A DNA stretch of 64,000 bases, taken from positions 1,240,001-1,304,000 of the forward strand of contig NZ_CP011524.1 of the NCBI RefSeq assembly GCF_004154955.1, given 5' to 3'. The stretch is from Intestinimonas butyriciproducens (GTDB taxonomy: Bacteria; Bacillota; Clostridia; Oscillospirales; Oscillospiraceae). The notes beneath the pieces were generated by a model. It was not told the origin of the DNA and searched no databases. It saw only the letters and a program-made list of their open reading frames with translations. This document shows positions 1 to 9,355 of the stretch, one piece after another; position 1 is the stretch's first letter; every line of letters begins with the position of its first letter. The translations under genes and the position numbers were made by a program.

Positions 1-2
1 AT

Positions 3-782
3 ATCGAGCATCTGGGAACTGCTTCCAAGGACTTGGATATTGTGGACAAGGCCGCGGTTGAAGCCCTGATGCGGGAGTTTCAGCCGGATGCCGTCATCCA
101 CTGTGCGGCTTATACCAAGGTGGACTTAGCAGAGGATGAGCAGGAAAAGTGCTGGGCGGTCAATGTGGATGGCACCAGGAATGTTGCCGCTGCGTGCCGG
201 GAACTGGGCGTGAAGATGGTGTATATCTCCACGGATTATGTGTTTCCCGGAACTGGCGAGAAGTTCTATGAGCCGACAGACCCAGTGGGGCCGGTGAATA
301 CCTACGGCAGAAGTAAGTTGGCTGGAGAACTGGTTGTGCAGAGCCTGTTGGAGCAGTATTTCATCGTTCGAATCTCCTGGGTGTTCGGGAAAAACGGGAA
401 TAACTTTGTGAAAACGATGCTCCGTCTGGCTGAAACCAGAACGGAGCTGAATGTGGTTTCGGATCAGATTGGTTCTCCGACCTATACAGCGGATCTGGCG
501 CCTCTGCTGTGCGATATGGTGCAGACGGAGAAATATGGTGTCTACCATGTGACTAATGAGGGAACCTGTTCCTGGGCGGAGTTTGCTAAGGCAATTTTTG
601 AACTGGAGGGAAAACAGGTGACTGTGCATCCGATTCCTACCAGTGAATACCCCACCCGGGCCGTCCGGCCGTTGAATTCCAGAATGAGCAAGGAGCAGCT
701 ACAAGAAAGAGGATTTGTATGCCTTCCTCGGTGGCACAACGCGTTGAAGCGATATCTGAAGGAGATAACGGAAAACGCATGA
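3..782 (+). CDS. rmlD: dTDP-4-dehydrorhamnose reductase, 5' end outside window
   Basis: This enzyme reduces dTDP-4-keto-L-rhamnose with NAD(P)H, the last step of dTDP-L-rhamnose synthesis. The frame is open from base 3, so the Rossmann N-terminus with its glycine motif lies upstream of the window; a TTG at 33 is only an internal codon. Visible extended-SDR features are CAAYTKVD, STDYVFPG and the catalytic YxxxK in YGRSKLAGE, and the C-terminal substrate-domain pattern fits RmlD. The stop codon overlaps the next gene's ATG (ATGA). It supplies the sugar donor for the glycosyltransferases that follow. Confidence 0.93.
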   Translation: MEHLGTASKDLDIVDKAAVEALMREFQPDAVIHCAAYTKVDLAEDEQEKCWAVNVDGTRNVAAACRELGVKMVYISTDYVFPGTGEKFYEPTDPVGPVNTYGRSKLAGELVVQSLLEQYFIVRISWVFGKNGNNFVKTMLRLAETRTELNVVSDQIGSPTYTADLAPLLCDMVQTEKYGVYHVTNEGTCSWAEFAKAIFELEGKQVTVHPIPTSEYPTRAVRPLNSRMSKEQLQERGFVCLPRWHNALKRYLKEITENA

Positions 783-2227
783 GTATACAATCGTTAAAAA
801 AAGGCTGCTGCATGGTTGTGGCAGCGTACGTGACCCTGGCGATACTGTTTTATTGGATTGGCGGCGATCAGCTGCGCTATCGGGATATTTCCTCGGATAT
901 GCTGACGGCAAGCAATCCAGTGGGGGAGATTACAAAAGATACAGTCCTCACGCAGCAAATCTCTGTAGAAGGAGAAGAACTGGCGAGCCTGACTTTCCGG
1001 GGAGGCACTTATGCCCGGCAGAACAGCGGGAACTTGGCCATTGAAGTTTGTTCTGATGGACAAGTGTTGGCAAGCCAGAGCTTCGATATTTCTGCGATGG
1101 CAGACAACGCTGAATTTAATATTTCTTTTGAACCGACGGTCGAATTGCCGAATCATACGGCAGAACTGCGTATCACTGCACCAGAGTGTGTACCCGGGAA
1201 TGCAGTGACCCTATACAGCGGCAATACTATGTCCACGGTTCGGAACCAGGTAACTGTGCAGCTGTCTGAAACGGAGAGGGTCTATGTCAACGGAACAGCG
1301 ATGGATGGCGCCCTGTGCATGGTGATCCGCAGCCGGGAACATTTATGGTTTGGTACTTACTATTGGTATCTGGCAGGTGCTGTATTGGTTTGCCTGTTGG
1401 TTTACTGCGGCTATTTGGTAAATGGACTGAAACGCGGCAAACAGAGGATGATGCTGAATGTCTGTGCGGCGTTTACCAGATATCGTTATCTGATGAAGCA
1501 GTTGGTTTCCCGGGATTTTAAAACCAAATATAAGCGATCAGTACTTGGCATTTTGTGGAGCTTTCTAAATCCGCTGTTGACGATGATGGTGCAGTACATC
1601 GTGTTCTCCACGCTGTTTAAGTCAGACATCCCAAATTTCTCGGTGTATCTACTGACTGGTATTGTGTGCTTCAGCTTTTTCAGCGAAGCTACGACTATGT
1701 CTTTGACTTCCATTGTAGGTAATGCTTCGCTGATCACGAAAGTATATGTGCCGAAATATATTTACCCACTGACTCGGGTAACATCATCCTCAATCAACTT
1801 TGGACTGTCATTGATACCGTTGCTGGTGGTGTTACTTATTACGCGGACACCGATACGTCCTGCTATCCTATTATTGCCGTTTGGTGTTTTCTGCCTGTTT
1901 GCGCTGGCGCTGGGCATTGGTATGCTGCTGGCAGCCGCCATGGTATTCTTTCGGGATACTCAATTTTTGTGGGGTGTTTTGAGTATGCTGTGGATGTACG
2001 CAACACCGATTTTTTACCCCGAGAGCATCATACCGGAAAAGTTTGTGTTGCTGTTTAAGTGCAATCCATTATATCACATTATTCGGTTTATCCGGATTAT
2101 TCTGATTAACGGTGTCTCCCCTGAACCGAAGGCATATGCACTGGCCCTCATCGCTTCGATAGTTCCACTGTTGATTGGTGCCGCGGTATTCAAGAAAACG
2201 CAGGATCGATTTGTGCTCAATATTTAA
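779..2227 (+). CDS. ABC-2 type polysaccharide export permease with extra extracytoplasmic domain (Wzm/TagG-like)
   Basis: This is the membrane subunit of an ABC exporter moving a lipid-linked glycan across the membrane. The ABC-2 domain starts near residue 230 (RDFKTKYKRSVLGILWSFLN is the family hallmark) and has about six membrane helices. In front of it are a membrane helix (about residues 10-28), a beta-rich domain of about 170 residues that should lie outside the cytoplasm, and a second helix. Typical Wzm proteins are about 260 residues, so this one (482) carries an added domain. The ATG at 779 is chosen because it overlaps the rmlD stop. An alternative ATG at 719 has a good AAAGAGGA site but overlaps rmlD by 64 bases. 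The ATPase partner follows at 2248. Confidence 0.88.
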   Translation: MSIQSLKKGCCMVVAAYVTLAILFYWIGGDQLRYRDISSDMLTASNPVGEITKDTVLTQQISVEGEELASLTFRGGTYARQNSGNLAIEVCSDGQVLASQSFDISAMADNAEFNISFEPTVELPNHTAELRITAPECVPGNAVTLYSGNTMSTVRNQVTVQLSETERVYVNGTAMDGALCMVIRSREHLWFGTYYWYLAGAVLVCLLVYCGYLVNGLKRGKQRMMLNVCAAFTRYRYLMKQLVSRDFKTKYKRSVLGILWSFLNPLLTMMVQYIVFSTLFKSDIPNFSVYLLTGIVCFSFFSEATTMSLTSIVGNASLITKVYVPKYIYPLTRVTSSSINFGLSLIPLLVVLLITRTPIRPAILLLPFGVFCLFALALGIGMLLAAAMVFFRDTQFLWGVLSMLWMYATPIFYPESIIPEKFVLLFKCNPLYHIIRFIRIILINGVSPEPKAYALALIASIVPLLIGAAVFKKTQDRFVLNI

Positions 2228-2247
2228 TTGGTTAAGGTGTAAGACTC

Positions 2248-2982
2248 ATGATAATTCGTGCAAAAAATATCTCCATGTGTTATATGATGACCTATGACCG
2301 CATCAAGAGCATCAAGGAATATATGGTGCAGTTGATAAAGGGCAAAATCAAGTATGAAGAATTCTGGGCACTGAAGGATGTCAGCTTTGAAGTGCAAAAA
2401 GGAGAGGTCATCGGCATCATTGGCCATAACGGTGCGGGCAAATCCACCTTATTAAAAGTCATTTCGGGCATTCTGAAACCCACCGGTGGAGAACTGGAGG
2501 TTCATGGGAATATTGTTCCGATGCTGGAGCTTGGCAGCGGTTTCGATACTGACCTGACCGGCCGGGAAAATATCTTTCTCAACGGCGCTATTCTGGGCTA
2601 TTCCGAGGAATACCTGAAAGCCAAGTATGATGAGATCGTAGCGTTTTCAGGGCTGGGTAAATTCATTGATGTGCCGATACGAAACTATTCATCGGGAATG
2701 TTGATGCGCTTGGCGTTTTCCATTGCAACCGTGGTGGATCCGGATATTTTAATTGTAGATGAGATTCTGGCTGTGGGCGACGCCGACTTTCAGGAAAAGA
2801 GCAAAGCGAGGATGAAAGAGATGATGGGCGGCGGCACAACCGTGCTGTTTGTATCGCATAGCTTGGAGCAAATTCGGGAGATGTGCGATCGGGTCATCTG
2901 GTTGGATCACGGGCAGGTAAAAATGCATGGAAATACGCAGGAAGTTTGCGATGCGTATGAAGCGGGGAGAAATGACGGATGA
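2248..2982 (+). CDS. ABC polysaccharide exporter ATPase, short form (Wzt/TagH-like)
   Basis: This is the nucleotide-binding subunit paired with the preceding permease. It shows Walker A GHNGAGKST, the degenerate signature YSSGMLMRLAFS typical of Wzt/TagH/RfbE ATPases, Walker B ILIVDEILAVGD and the switch histidine in FVSHSLEQI. The protein is 244 residues and stops right after the ATPase fold. It therefore lacks the C-terminal carbohydrate-binding domain found in Wzt proteins that select finished O-antigen chains. Its stop overlaps the next ATG (ATGA), pointing to translational coupling. Confidence 0.93.
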   Translation: MIIRAKNISMCYMMTYDRIKSIKEYMVQLIKGKIKYEEFWALKDVSFEVQKGEVIGIIGHNGAGKSTLLKVISGILKPTGGELEVHGNIVPMLELGSGFDTDLTGRENIFLNGAILGYSEEYLKAKYDEIVAFSGLGKFIDVPIRNYSSGMLMRLAFSIATVVDPDILIVDEILAVGDADFQEKSKARMKEMMGGGTTVLFVSHSLEQIREMCDRVIWLDHGQVKMHGNTQEVCDAYEAGRNDG

Positions 2983-5723
2983 GTGAAACTTATAATTTTG
3001 ATTACTATCACAATTGCTGCGGTCCGATTGCGTATGAAAAGGCAGACTACTGGGTCAGTTTTTTTGGCGCGATAGCGGATCGGATCGTACGCGATCTTCA
3101 TCCGCGGACGGTGCTTGACGCCGGATGCGCGATGGGATATTTGGTCGCAGCATTGCGTGACCGGGGTGTAGAAGCGTATGGAATCGATATATCGAAATAT
3201 GCGATTTCCAAAGTGCGCGAAGATATACGGCCGTATTGCGTCGTGGGATCGATCACCGAGTCGCTGCCGAAGGAGCTGCCGCAAAAGTATGATTTGGTGG
3301 TAACGATTGAAGTCCTGGAGCATCTGCATGCGGAAGAAGGCGAAAAGGCGATTCAAAACTTATGCACGCTGTCTGATACCATTCTTTTCTCATCAACACC
3401 CAATGATTTTAAAGAAGAAACGCATGTAAATGTTCAGCAAAAGGAGTATTGGGCCTGCCTGTTTGCCCAAAATGGATTTTTAAATGATCTGTCATATCGG
3501 CCGACCTATATAACCGCCTATGCGTCTTGCTTCGTGAAGAAGTCGGATTGGTTGCGGCAGGTGGAGAGTTATGAGCGTGTTATCGCACGCTGCGAAAGCA
3601 GTCCTGCGATGAAAAACAAGGAATGGATCAGCAAGGTATATTTTGACATGGGGAGCGGAATGAGCGAGAAATTCTGCACTTCCTTTCTAACCGAAATGGG
3701 CGTTCGATTTTCGCAGAGAATTTCCCTGCCCCAAGGATGCAAAGCGGTTCGCTTCGACCCTGTGGAGGGAATGGGGTGTTTGGTCTGGAATATCAACGCC
3801 AGAACCGAGAATATGTTTGTGCCGGTAAAGTACTGCAATGGTACGGTTCTGGACGATGTATTGGCGTGCAAACCTAACGATCCCCAGATATATTTTAAAG
3901 AGTTTGATCAGCAGCACCAATATCTTGAACTCAGTGCGGAAATTCTGCCGCTAGGGCAGGACGGCTGGATGCGTTTTTGCGAGTCCGTGGAAGAAGTGCT
4001 GGATAAAGGAGAACAACTGCGGGCAGACCTCCGGCAAAAAGAGAAAGAACTCAGTGAACGCAATGAGGAATTTGAACGCTGGCAGGCAGAGGCCGAAGCA
4101 GAAAAACAGCTGCAAAGAGAGCAGCAGAAACAGGCCGCCCGTGAGCTGAAGGAGGAGCAGGAGCAGGCTGTCCGTGAGCTGAAAGAGCAGTCAGATCGCT
4201 TTGCTGCTGATACGGAGACGCTCCAAAAGGAGCTGCTCGCCCTGCAGCAGGAAGTCGACGCGCGCAATGCGGAAATTCAAGATTACAGCAATCTGGTTGC
4301 TTATGAGCGCCAGGAGGCCGCAAAGGTCGCGGAGGCTTATCGTGTGATCTCGACCAGTACGTTTTGGAAGTTGACGAAGCCGGGACGAGTCATCGTAGAT
4401 ATTTTGAAAAAGGTTTTCTTCAGACCGATAAAAAAAGTATTTTCTTCACTGAGAGCATTTGGCCTGCGCGAGACTCTGAAAAAGATCAAGCGAAAACTGA
4501 CCGGACAGCCGCAGCCGCAGCTTCAGCCTGTAATACAGATGCCTGCTGTTTCGCCCACAAATATCAGAAGGAATCCTACTACTGGAAATCCGGTGGATGG
4601 TATTCAGACGATTTTGGTCGATGAGGATGTAAAGCGGCTTAATCTAGTGACGGACACGATCGATGCATCCTCTTTGCTGGGCGGCGTGGCGACGGCACTG
4701 ATCGTAGCAACAGAGTTCGCAAACCGCTATGATTATGAGTTGCGTATCATTACCCGAAATACCGAGACAAATCCCGTGAATTACGCGAATATCATGAAGA
4801 TCAGCGGGGTTCAGCCGGCGAGGAAGCTGAGCTTTTACAGCGATTATGAACGTTTCAATAAACCTGTAGATTTTCGTATGGAGATCAGCCCCAACGATCT
4901 GTTCTTTGCGACGTCCTGGTGGAGCGCTGAAGCGATCAAAAATACTACGATCCGTCCGCGTTTCTTTTACATTATTCAAGAAGTGGAAACTTTCTTCTAC
5001 AATTACGGCGGTGAGCGGCTGCTGTGCGAGAAGATCATGGAGGATCCCAACATTGATTACATTATCAACTCGCACTATCTGAAGGATTATTTCATTGAAA
5101 ACAATCCTCACATCACCGATCACGGCTGCTATTTCGAACCGGCCTTTCCGAGTGAGCTGTACAGCAAGAAGGCGTTCGCAGACAAGAAAAAATATAAACT
5201 GTTTTTCTATGCGCGTCCCAATAACCCCCGCAATCTTTATACCGTGGGTGTTGAATTGCTGCAAAAGGCGGTGGATCGCGGCGTCCTTGACCTGACGGAA
5301 TGGGATGTCTACTGTGTCGGACAGAATGCGCCGGTCATTCACTTCTCGACGGGAAAAGACTCAATCAACATGGGACAGCTTTCCTGGACGGAATACGCAA
5401 AATTCCTCACTGATGTAGATTTGGGTCTGTGCCTGATGTATACGCCGCACCCCAGCTATCCGCCATTTGATGTGGCCAGTTCCGGCGGTGTGGTACTGAC
5501 CAATAAAATGCTCAATAAGCAGACATTTGATATGTGCCGGAATGTTATTATGGCCGATCTGGATGAGGAAGCCTTTATGAAGGGCTTTGAGAAGGCTGTG
5601 GCGCTGGCAAAGGATATGGAGCACAGAAAGCAGAACTACGAGAGCAATACGATTCCGCGCAGTTGGAGCGCCGTATTGGATGATACCATGACCTTTATGG
5701 GAGAGGCGTGCGAGAATGTATAA
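2979..5723 (+). CDS. SAM methyltransferase, coiled coil and glycosyltransferase fusion
   Basis: A three-part cytoplasmic protein of 914 residues. Residues 1 to about 190 form a class I SAM methyltransferase (VLDAGCAMG at 45-53, GID at 68-70, EVLEHLH). A less clear segment runs to about 335. Residues about 337-455 are a Glu/Gln/Lys/Arg-rich coiled coil, followed by the FWKLTKPGR motif common after coiled coils in clostridial glycan enzymes. Residues about 545-910 resemble WsaF-type GT4 rhamnosyltransferases (LLGGVATAL, FFATSWWSAEA, YIIQEVETFFY, SSGGVVLTNK). It overlaps both neighbours by a few bases. Acting as a rhamnosyltransferase that also methylates chain ends is inference from domain content and the rmlD context. 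Confidence 0.85.
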   Translation: MSETYNFDYYHNCCGPIAYEKADYWVSFFGAIADRIVRDLHPRTVLDAGCAMGYLVAALRDRGVEAYGIDISKYAISKVREDIRPYCVVGSITESLPKELPQKYDLVVTIEVLEHLHAEEGEKAIQNLCTLSDTILFSSTPNDFKEETHVNVQQKEYWACLFAQNGFLNDLSYRPTYITAYASCFVKKSDWLRQVESYERVIARCESSPAMKNKEWISKVYFDMGSGMSEKFCTSFLTEMGVRFSQRISLPQGCKAVRFDPVEGMGCLVWNINARTENMFVPVKYCNGTVLDDVLACKPNDPQIYFKEFDQQHQYLELSAEILPLGQDGWMRFCESVEEVLDKGEQLRADLRQKEKELSERNEEFERWQAEAEAEKQLQREQQKQAARELKEEQEQAVRELKEQSDRFAADTETLQKELLALQQEVDARNAEIQDYSNLVAYERQEAAKVAEAYRVISTSTFWKLTKPGRVIVDILKKVFFRPIKKVFSSLRAFGLRETLKKIKRKLTGQPQPQLQPVIQMPAVSPTNIRRNPTTGNPVDGIQTILVDEDVKRLNLVTDTIDASSLLGGVATALIVATEFANRYDYELRIITRNTETNPVNYANIMKISGVQPARKLSFYSDYERFNKPVDFRMEISPNDLFFATSWWSAEAIKNTTIRPRFFYIIQEVETFFYNYGGERLLCEKIMEDPNIDYIINSHYLKDYFIENNPHITDHGCYFEPAFPSELYSKKAFADKKKYKLFFYARPNNPRNLYTVGVELLQKAVDRGVLDLTEWDVYCVGQNAPVIHFSTGKDSINMGQLSWTEYAKFLTDVDLGLCLMYTPHPSYPPFDVASSGGVVLTNKMLNKQTFDMCRNVIMADLDEEAFMKGFEKAVALAKDMEHRKQNYESNTIPRSWSAVLDDTMTFMGEACENV

Positions 5724-6891
5724 GATCACATGTGAATTGCCTGTGAACCGGGAGCCCTGGAACATTCCGTTGGAGCAGAGGATCAAGACCGTGCTTTCCG
5801 CCGTCAACAAAGGCAGAAATGTTGCTCTGATGGTGTATGAGCGGGAGGATACGTCTACTTTCCGCTATCGCTGCTACAATGTGTATCAAATCACAAGCTG
5901 TGGCTCGTGGCAAAGCGTGTATTTTTTCATGCATGAACTGGATGCCGTGGAGAAGCTGCTGGGAAAGTGCCGACTTCTGGTCCTGACTCGTGTGAAGTGG
6001 AGTTATCCGCTGAATAACCTCGTTGGTAGAGCGAAAAGAGCGGGTATTCCGGTGCTGTTCGACGTAGATGACTTAGTCTGTAACACGCAGTATCTGCCTC
6101 TTTTGACCAACACGCTCAACGTCCACTTTGGAGCAGAGGTAGACTATGATTTCTGGTTTGCATATGTTGCCCGTAATGAAGCGGCCGCGATACTGGCAGA
6201 CGGATTCATTACCACGAACCCGTTTTTGGGCGGAAAGCTGAGTGAGCGGTTCGGCAAACCCTATCAGGTCATCATCAACTCGCTGAATGAAGAGCAGCTT
6301 CGGATTTCGGAGCAGTGCCGGAAGAAGAAGAGCCAGCAGAACAACAGCGAACCATTTACCATCGGGTACTTCAGCGGCACCCCGTCTCATATCAACGACT
6401 TTCGGATGGTATATCGGGAACTGCTGCAGCTGCTGGAGGATTATCCTGAAATGGTGCTGCAGGTAGTCGGTTTTATGGAGTTTCCCCAAGAGATGCAGCC
6501 CATGATCCAGAAGAAAAGGATTACATTTACGCCTCTGGTCGATTTCATGGAGCTTCAGCGTCTTGTTGCTCAGGTGGATGTGAATATCGTTCCGCTGGTG
6601 CATAACACCTTCACCAACTGCAAGTCTGAGCTTAAATTTTTCGAGGCTGCTGCTGTGGATACGGTGACCGTAGCAACCCCCACCTATACATATGAGCATT
6701 CCATCCGTCAGGGGGAGACTGGCTTCCTCTGCAGGCAGGGACAGTGGTATGACACAATTGCCATGCTCTATCAACAGCCAGAGCTGCGGAAACAAACAGC
6801 GGAGCAAGCGGAAGCGTATTGCCTGGATACCTATGCCGGAGATACTTTCCGTAAGCAGGTGTGCGCTGCCTACGACTATTTTGCAAAATAA
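5716..6891 (+). CDS. glycosyltransferase family 4-like protein
   Basis: Probable GT-B glycosyltransferase of 391 residues adding a sugar to the cluster's glycan. The N-terminal half carries FDVDDLVCNTQYL, a DVDD motif common in such clostridial enzymes. The C-terminal half has the nucleotide-sugar-binding layout: FTIGYFSGTPSHINDF, then VNIVPLVHNTFTNCKSELKFFEAAA and a late E-rich motif. The ATG lies within the last codons of the preceding gene, an 8-base overlap, so the two are probably translated together. The sugar and linkage cannot be read from sequence. Confidence 0.85.
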   Translation: MYKITCELPVNREPWNIPLEQRIKTVLSAVNKGRNVALMVYEREDTSTFRYRCYNVYQITSCGSWQSVYFFMHELDAVEKLLGKCRLLVLTRVKWSYPLNNLVGRAKRAGIPVLFDVDDLVCNTQYLPLLTNTLNVHFGAEVDYDFWFAYVARNEAAAILADGFITTNPFLGGKLSERFGKPYQVIINSLNEEQLRISEQCRKKKSQQNNSEPFTIGYFSGTPSHINDFRMVYRELLQLLEDYPEMVLQVVGFMEFPQEMQPMIQKKRITFTPLVDFMELQRLVAQVDVNIVPLVHNTFTNCKSELKFFEAAAVDTVTVATPTYTYEHSIRQGETGFLCRQGQWYDTIAMLYQQPELRKQTAEQAEAYCLDTYAGDTFRKQVCAAYDYFAK

Positions 6892-6924
6892 TACAATCCG
6901 GATTTCGGAGGGAAGGAGCGTTTG

Positions 6925-8064
6925 ATGTCGACAAAACCTAAAAGGATTATGTTGGTCTATACAGCACTCATTCCCTCTGTTTATCTTTGCGGCTATGTAC
7001 AATTACAGTATCTTTGCGAGCATGGATTTGTTGAATTTGAGGCGAAGCGTTTTGCGGATATAACAAAAGACGATGTATTACGGGCAGATATCGTGCTCTT
7101 TATTCGAAATGATTCGCTACAGGATGTATGGCTTGCAAAGCAATGCCGCAAAGCCGGGAAATATTTGATTTATGTTTTGGATGATGATCTGCTGAATGTT
7201 CCTTCCTATATTTCAAGCGCGCGTTATTATCAGAATCCTTCAGTTCGGGAGCAGATCAAACAAATGATGTCTCTCTGTGACTGCTTTATGTCTCCGTCCG
7301 AGGTGCTGTTAGCCAAATACGGAAAGCGGTTTTCGCGGGTATTCCGGGTCATTGAACCGTCTGTAATGCAGGTCACGGAAATAACACCGCACCAAGACGG
7401 ACGCGTGCATATTGGCTTTGCCGGATCTGCGGATCGCGGAAAGGATCTTGATGAGATCCTCGGCGGAGCGATTGAGACGGTCATTCGGAAATATCCGGAA
7501 CGAGTGATCGTGGAGATTTTCGGACCCGAGACAGAATTGTCGAAGCGGCTGGAATTAAAAACGTATCCTTATCTGGATGCTTACAGCGAGTATCAGTCTC
7601 TGATGAAGGAACTGCACTGGGATATTGGTTTGGCACCCATGCCGGATTCAGCCTTTCACCGCTGCAAGCATTGCAACAAGCTGGTGGAGTATGCCGGATT
7701 TGGAATCGTTGGAATTTATTCTGACGTGATCCCTTATTCTAATGCGGTAGAGGATGGAGTGACCGGCTTACTGTGTGAAGATACAGAAAACGCATGGACT
7801 GCTGCCATCTCGCGTCTGGTGGAGGATGGCGTTTTGCGCAAGTCCATGCAGGAAAATTGTTTACGGCTAGCGGGAGAGACTTATTCGATTGAGCGGACTG
7901 CCATGGAGCTGCTGGAGCAGCTGCAGCAGTGCGGCACCAGTCGTCAGCCGGAAAGCAACTTGCCGCTTTATACATTGCAGAAACTTTGGATACGGGCGGT
8001 CTGTTTGGGCAAACGAGTCTGGCTTGCTGTTTTGAAAAGAACACTTTGGAAAATAAAACGGTAA
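6925..8064 (+). CDS. glycosyltransferase (GT-B fold)
   Basis: Probable glycosyltransferase of 379 residues and the last intact gene of the glycan cluster. LIYVLDDDLLNVP in the N-terminal half corresponds to the DVDD motif of the preceding enzyme. The C-terminal half shows RVHIGFAGSADRGKD and the donor-site region DIGLAPMPDSAF, CNKLVEYAGFGI. The ATG at 6925 has AAGGAG six bases upstream, so the overlapping TTG at 6922 is not preferred. The C-terminus ends in a basic tail, consistent with membrane association. Donor and acceptor are unknown. Confidence 0.85.
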   Translation: MSTKPKRIMLVYTALIPSVYLCGYVQLQYLCEHGFVEFEAKRFADITKDDVLRADIVLFIRNDSLQDVWLAKQCRKAGKYLIYVLDDDLLNVPSYISSARYYQNPSVREQIKQMMSLCDCFMSPSEVLLAKYGKRFSRVFRVIEPSVMQVTEITPHQDGRVHIGFAGSADRGKDLDEILGGAIETVIRKYPERVIVEIFGPETELSKRLELKTYPYLDAYSEYQSLMKELHWDIGLAPMPDSAFHRCKHCNKLVEYAGFGIVGIYSDVIPYSNAVEDGVTGLLCEDTENAWTAAISRLVEDGVLRKSMQENCLRLAGETYSIERTAMELLEQLQQCGTSRQPESNLPLYTLQKLWIRAVCLGKRVWLAVLKRTLWKIKR

Positions 8065-8214
8065 ACAGTAGTTTCGGTAGCAGACTGTATCGAAACAGCA
8101 AGGATAGAAGGGCACATTCGTCGAATATGGTAAAGAGATAAATACATAAAAGGCGACTGGAGAAAAAGTGCTGGTCCAAAAACTACCGGTGAGCTGGAAA
8201 GGCAATTATTGGAG

Positions 8215-8472
8215 ATGAAGGAAAAGAAATACTGGAATCGATTGGGGAGTATATTACTGGCTAACTTCACGGCTTATTTTATAGTGACTGGCCTGACATA
8301 TACTTTCGGAACGCACGAAGAAATAGTCATCGGGATTCAAAGCGGCGAAGCGAATGTACCAGTCGGTGAGATTACAATGGAAACAGTTGTTGAGCAGATG
8401 TTTCTGGCTGTTGATGATACGGTTGAAATGTCTGTATTGTTTGCAAGGTCAACCTGTAATTTACCTGGTTAA
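8215..8472 (+). pseudogene. truncated paralogue of the exporter's N-terminal region
   Basis: An 85-codon reading frame (ATG at 8215) encodes a short basic start, one membrane helix (SILLANFTAYFIVTGLTYTF) and a piece of extracytoplasmic domain. It matches the N-terminus of the permease at 779: VPVGEITMETVVEQ here, NPVGEITKDTVLTQ there, in the same position after the helix. The frame stops at NLPG just where the permease domain continues. It is best read as the 5' remnant of a second gene with the same membrane-anchored domain. A functional small protein cannot be excluded. Confidence 0.6.
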
Positions 8473-8707
8473 GCGGTCTTTTGCTTCTTCCCAGGGGAAT
8501 GATCTTCTCTGCGCGGCATAAAATGCTGATTGATTTTAGCTTGTGTCAGGTAATAACTGGAAGTGTTATTTGTCGGGCGCACAATTGCTGTAAAAGCCCC
8601 AAAATCATACAGCTTCAGCAATTTGCCGCCCAGGAAACGGTTGTAGCACAAGCGGTTCGCTGATTACAGTTACCTGCTCCCAAATCTCCGCATTTCTTCA
8701 CACAAAA
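8473..8707. other. gap between two gene remnants, nothing recognised
   Basis: AT-rich sequence between the truncated membrane-domain gene and the aminotransferase remnant. A minus-strand frame at 8469-8651 looks protein-like at its end but has two stops just upstream, and I recognise no family. It may be rearranged debris. No terminal inverted repeats or intact transposase were seen. Confidence 0.4.
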
Positions 8708-9355
8708 GTGAACGGTGTCCGCCCAGGAACTTGGGAGGGCGTAGATGTGGCTGTCTACTCTTACCAAGCAGTAAAAAATTTGTCCACTGCCGATAGTGGT
8801 ATGATTTGCTTTGCTGACGAAAAGTATGACGCCATTGCCCGTAAATTGGGCTGGCTGGGTATCAATAAAGACACCTATGCCCGCACAGGAGAGAAGGGCA
8901 CCTATAAGTGGAAATATGACGTAGAGTACGTGGGACAAAAAGATCACGGAAATTCAATTATGGCGGCCATCGCATTGGTACAAATTAAATATTTGGATGA
9001 GGAAAATATATTTCGCCGCAAAGCGGTTAAGCAGTCCAATGACGCCTTTGCCGGAAATCCCAACATTCAAATTATCAGCGCGCCTCACGCGGACGAGTGT
9101 TCTTACCATACTTATGAAATTGCGGTGCCTGATCGCGATGCCCTTTTGGACGAGCTGGCAAAGCACGAAATCTATGGTGGTGTGCACTACCGGGATAACA
9201 CGGAGTATGCTATGTATGCCTATGACCATGGCACCTGCCCTCATGCCCATGAAATTTCTCGGCATATTATTACACTGCCGCTAAATCTTTAGCTGACGGA
9301 TGGGGATGTAGACCAAATTATCAAAATTGTAAATTGTTTTACACAAGATAGCTAA
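8708..9355 (+). pseudogene. DegT/DnrJ/EryC1 sugar aminotransferase, truncated and interrupted by a stop
   Basis: The frame encodes the C-terminal half of a PLP-dependent sugar aminotransferase. VDVAVYSYQAVKNLSTADSG holds the PLP lysine in AVKN, and YGGVHYRDNT and HEISRHIITLPLNL are late family motifs. The N-terminal half that begins the PLP fold is missing. After LPLNL an in-frame TAG at 9290-9292 interrupts the protein. The same frame then continues as LTDGDVDQIIKIVNCF to a TAA at 9353-9355, which is the expected C-terminal helix of this family. The gene is thus both 5'-truncated and carries a late nonsense mutation. It probably once made an amino sugar for the glycan. Confidence 0.8.

Noticed and set aside
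8469-8651. Minus-strand frame between the two gene remnants
   Set aside because: Looks protein-like at the C-terminal end but has two stops just upstream and no family I can name; could be transposase debris or chance.
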